This document shows positions 5,608 through 6,862 of a DNA stretch of 6,862 bases, one piece after another. The position numbers and the translations under genes were made by a program. Position 1 is the stretch's first letter. Each line of letters starts with the position of its first letter. The notes under the pieces are model-generated. The model was not told the origin of the DNA and made no database searches. It saw nothing but the letters and a program-made list of their open reading frames with translations. This DNA is from Actinomycetes bacterium (GTDB lineage Bacteria > Actinomycetota > Actinomycetes > Mycobacteriales > Micromonosporaceae). The stretch covers positions 1 through 6,862 of the forward strand of contig JAJYSW010000178.1 in NCBI GenBank assembly GCA_021793335.1, given 5' to 3'.

Positions 5608-5668
5608 GCCCTGCGCGAAAAACACTGCGACTCGGGCCCGGCCCGGCAGGAAGGAGGCACTGGTCGAG

Positions 5669-6772
5669 ATGCGCACGCCGCTGCAACGCAGTCCCCGCAC
5701 GGCGCTCGTGGACGAGTCGACCGGCTGGATGTCACCGTCGGTGCGCTCGGTGTTCACCGTCTCCTTCATCACCGTCCTCGTCCTGGTGGCCCTCCAGCTG
5801 GCGGTGCGCGACCACCTGCACGTGGTGCCGTGGCTGACCCTGCCGCCCCTGATCTCCTCGGCGTTCCTGGCCTGGCGCTGGGTCCTGGCCGTCGGGCTGG
5901 CGAGCCTCGGCGGCACCTTCGCCTACCTGTGGATCTTCCATGACTTCGACGTCATGGGCGCCCTCATGCATCCCATCGAATTCCTCGTGGTGATCGCGGC
6001 GGTCATCGTCGCCGCGGTGGTCTCGGTGGTCCGCGAACGCGACGACGATCGGTTGCGGCGGCTGACCCAACTGGCCCTGGTGGTACAGCAGGCGATCCTG
6101 CGTCCCATTGACAACCGCTTGGGGCCCTTCGATATCGCGGCCCGCTACGTCTCCGCTCGATCCGGGGCCGAGATCGGCGGCGACCTGTACGAGGCGCTCG
6201 ACACCGAATACGGCGTCCGGATGATCATCGGCGACGTCCGCGGCAAGGGCCTGGACGCGGTGCGGTTGTCCTCGACCGTGCTCGGCTCGTTCCGGCACGT
6301 CGCATTCGAACGGCCCGACCAGCGGTGCATGGTCACCGACCTCGACCAAGCAGTGGCCCGCAACGCCGACGAAGAGGACTTCGTGACCGCGATCCTCCTC
6401 CAGGAGCGCGGGGGGACCCTGGAGATCATCAACTGCGGTCACCCCTCGCCGATGCTCGTGCGCGATGGCGTCGCCACCTACCTGGAGCCTGACTCGATCG
6501 CGCCGCCGCTGGGACTCGGCCCCTCGGCCCGGGAGCTGACGGTCCGGCTCCAGCCGGGCGACCGGATCTTCCTGTACACCGACGGCCTGGCGGAGGCACG
6601 TCAGGACGGCCAGTTCTTCCCCATCCGCGACCGCGCATGGAGCCTCATAGGCCACGGCAACGTCGGCGACGGACTGGCGTCGCTGGAGACGGCGCTGCGC
6701 CGTTGGGTCGGCGGTCCGCTGACCGACGACATCGCCCTGATGCTCCTGGACTACCGGCCCGAATCCGACTGA
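5669..6772 (+). CDS. Membrane-anchored PP2C-type serine/threonine phosphatase (SpoIIE domain)
   Basis: Metal-dependent protein phosphatase of the SpoIIE/RsbU class, 367 residues, probably dephosphorylating an anti-sigma factor antagonist. Residues 27-120 hold about four membrane helices (27-46, 52-70, 72-90, 103-121). A charged helical linker (122-148, ending QQAILRPI) leads to the catalytic domain from about 153 to 361. Metal-binding motifs are intact: GGDLYE with Asp172, GDVRGKG with Asp189, NCGHPSP at 256-261, LYTDGLAEA with Asp305, and TDDIAL with Asp353/354. There is no PAS, GAF or HAMP sensor, so the membrane part may itself be the input module. The frame stays open far upstream (to 4727), but ATG at 5669 is chosen because GGAGG lies at 5653-5657, eleven bases before it, and the upstream translation is low-complexity antisense of the GNAT gene. 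No anti-sigma or STAS partner gene is adjacent. Confidence 0.94.
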   Translation: MRTPLQRSPRTALVDESTGWMSPSVRSVFTVSFITVLVLVALQLAVRDHLHVVPWLTLPPLISSAFLAWRWVLAVGLASLGGTFAYLWIFHDFDVMGALMHPIEFLVVIAAVIVAAVVSVVRERDDDRLRRLTQLALVVQQAILRPIDNRLGPFDIAARYVSARSGAEIGGDLYEALDTEYGVRMIIGDVRGKGLDAVRLSSTVLGSFRHVAFERPDQRCMVTDLDQAVARNADEEDFVTAILLQERGGTLEIINCGHPSPMLVRDGVATYLEPDSIAPPLGLGPSARELTVRLQPGDRIFLYTDGLAEARQDGQFFPIRDRAWSLIGHGNVGDGLASLETALRRWVGGPLTDDIALMLLDYRPESD

Positions 6773-6861
6773 GAGCCGCCTCGAATCACCGGTTCGTCGA
6801 GCATGGCGGCCGCCTCCGCCGTCCGGAACACGGGCCCGGCGTGGGCAGCGTCCGAGGTTCG
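6751..6861 (-). CDS. Possible C-terminal fragment of a convergent gene, cut by window edge
   Basis: A minus-strand frame enters from the right edge and runs 36 codons to TAG at 6753-6751, ending in the 3' end of the phosphatase gene (22-base tail overlap). The peptide contains FRTAEAAAMLDEPVI, helix-like, then a polar tail. About four fifths of third codon positions are G or C, consistent with but not proof of coding. No family is recognisable from so short a piece. If it is not coding, 6773-6862 holds nothing else that I can identify. Confidence 0.3.
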   Translation of the reverse strand, partial: RTSDAAHAGPVFRTAEAAAMLDEPVIRGGSQSDSGR

Positions 6862-6862
6862 G

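Noticed and set aside
4727..5668. N-terminal extension of the phosphatase frame by 314 codons
   Set aside because: It reads through the antisense of the GNAT gene and its promoter region with no domain and no ribosome-binding site; ATG at 5669 has a GGAGG upstream and begins just before the membrane segments.
5732..6655. Minus-strand open frame of 307 codons
   Set aside because: Antisense of the phosphatase coding region, with His/Asp/Gln/Arg-rich composition and no recognisable domain.

Overview
The window is high-GC DNA with strongly G/C-biased third codon positions. It carries a lipoprotein-anchored CUT1 sugar importer, an SGT/trypsin-like secreted protease and a membrane-tethered SpoIIE-type PP2C phosphatase, a combination that points to an actinobacterium (Actinomycetota). 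The genus cannot be read from the sequence alone. There is no transposase, integrase or CRISPR array. Most of the content is recognisable; the less ordinary signals are in the intergenic regions.

Layout: (1) Positions 1-3048, minus strand: a three-gene ABC importer operon read from right to left. It runs substrate-binding lipoprotein (1765-3048), MalF-type permease (770-1768), MalG-type permease (1-770, cut by the window edge). The genes overlap by 4 bp (GTGA) and 1 bp (TGATG), so translation is probably coupled. No ATPase gene is present in what can be seen. (2) Positions 3049-3490: an AT-richer non-coding stretch with a probable promoter for the importer, two GAAACTTTC-type operator candidates 22 bp apart, more half-sites, and a terminator. 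(3) Positions 3491-3564, minus: tRNA-Gly(CCC) with encoded CCA, its own putative promoter and a terminator. (4) Positions 3677-3706: a strong GC hairpin between the protease gene and the tRNA. (5) Positions 3756-4571, minus: secreted trypsin-family serine protease. (6) Positions 4572-4837: non-coding, with a possible protease promoter, a five-codon mini-ORF and a perfect 16-bp dyad. (7) Positions 4838-5311, minus: GNAT acetyltransferase, overlapped at its start by a possible 37-codon small ORF (5295-5408). (8) Positions 5669-6772, plus: PP2C phosphatase with four membrane helices. (9) At the right edge, a possible C-terminal fragment of a convergent minus-strand gene (6751-6861).

The importer genes form one functional unit: the lipoprotein captures an oligosaccharide outside the membrane, the two permeases form the channel, and an ATPase encoded elsewhere (MsiK-like in related systems) would power it. 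The operators suggest repression by a LacI-family regulator encoded elsewhere. The protease, acetyltransferase and phosphatase appear to be independent single-gene units. I did not find convincing evidence for an undescribed multigene system. The best second-look items are the paired operators, the small ORF coupled to the GNAT gene, and the protease's unusual non-basic activation junction.
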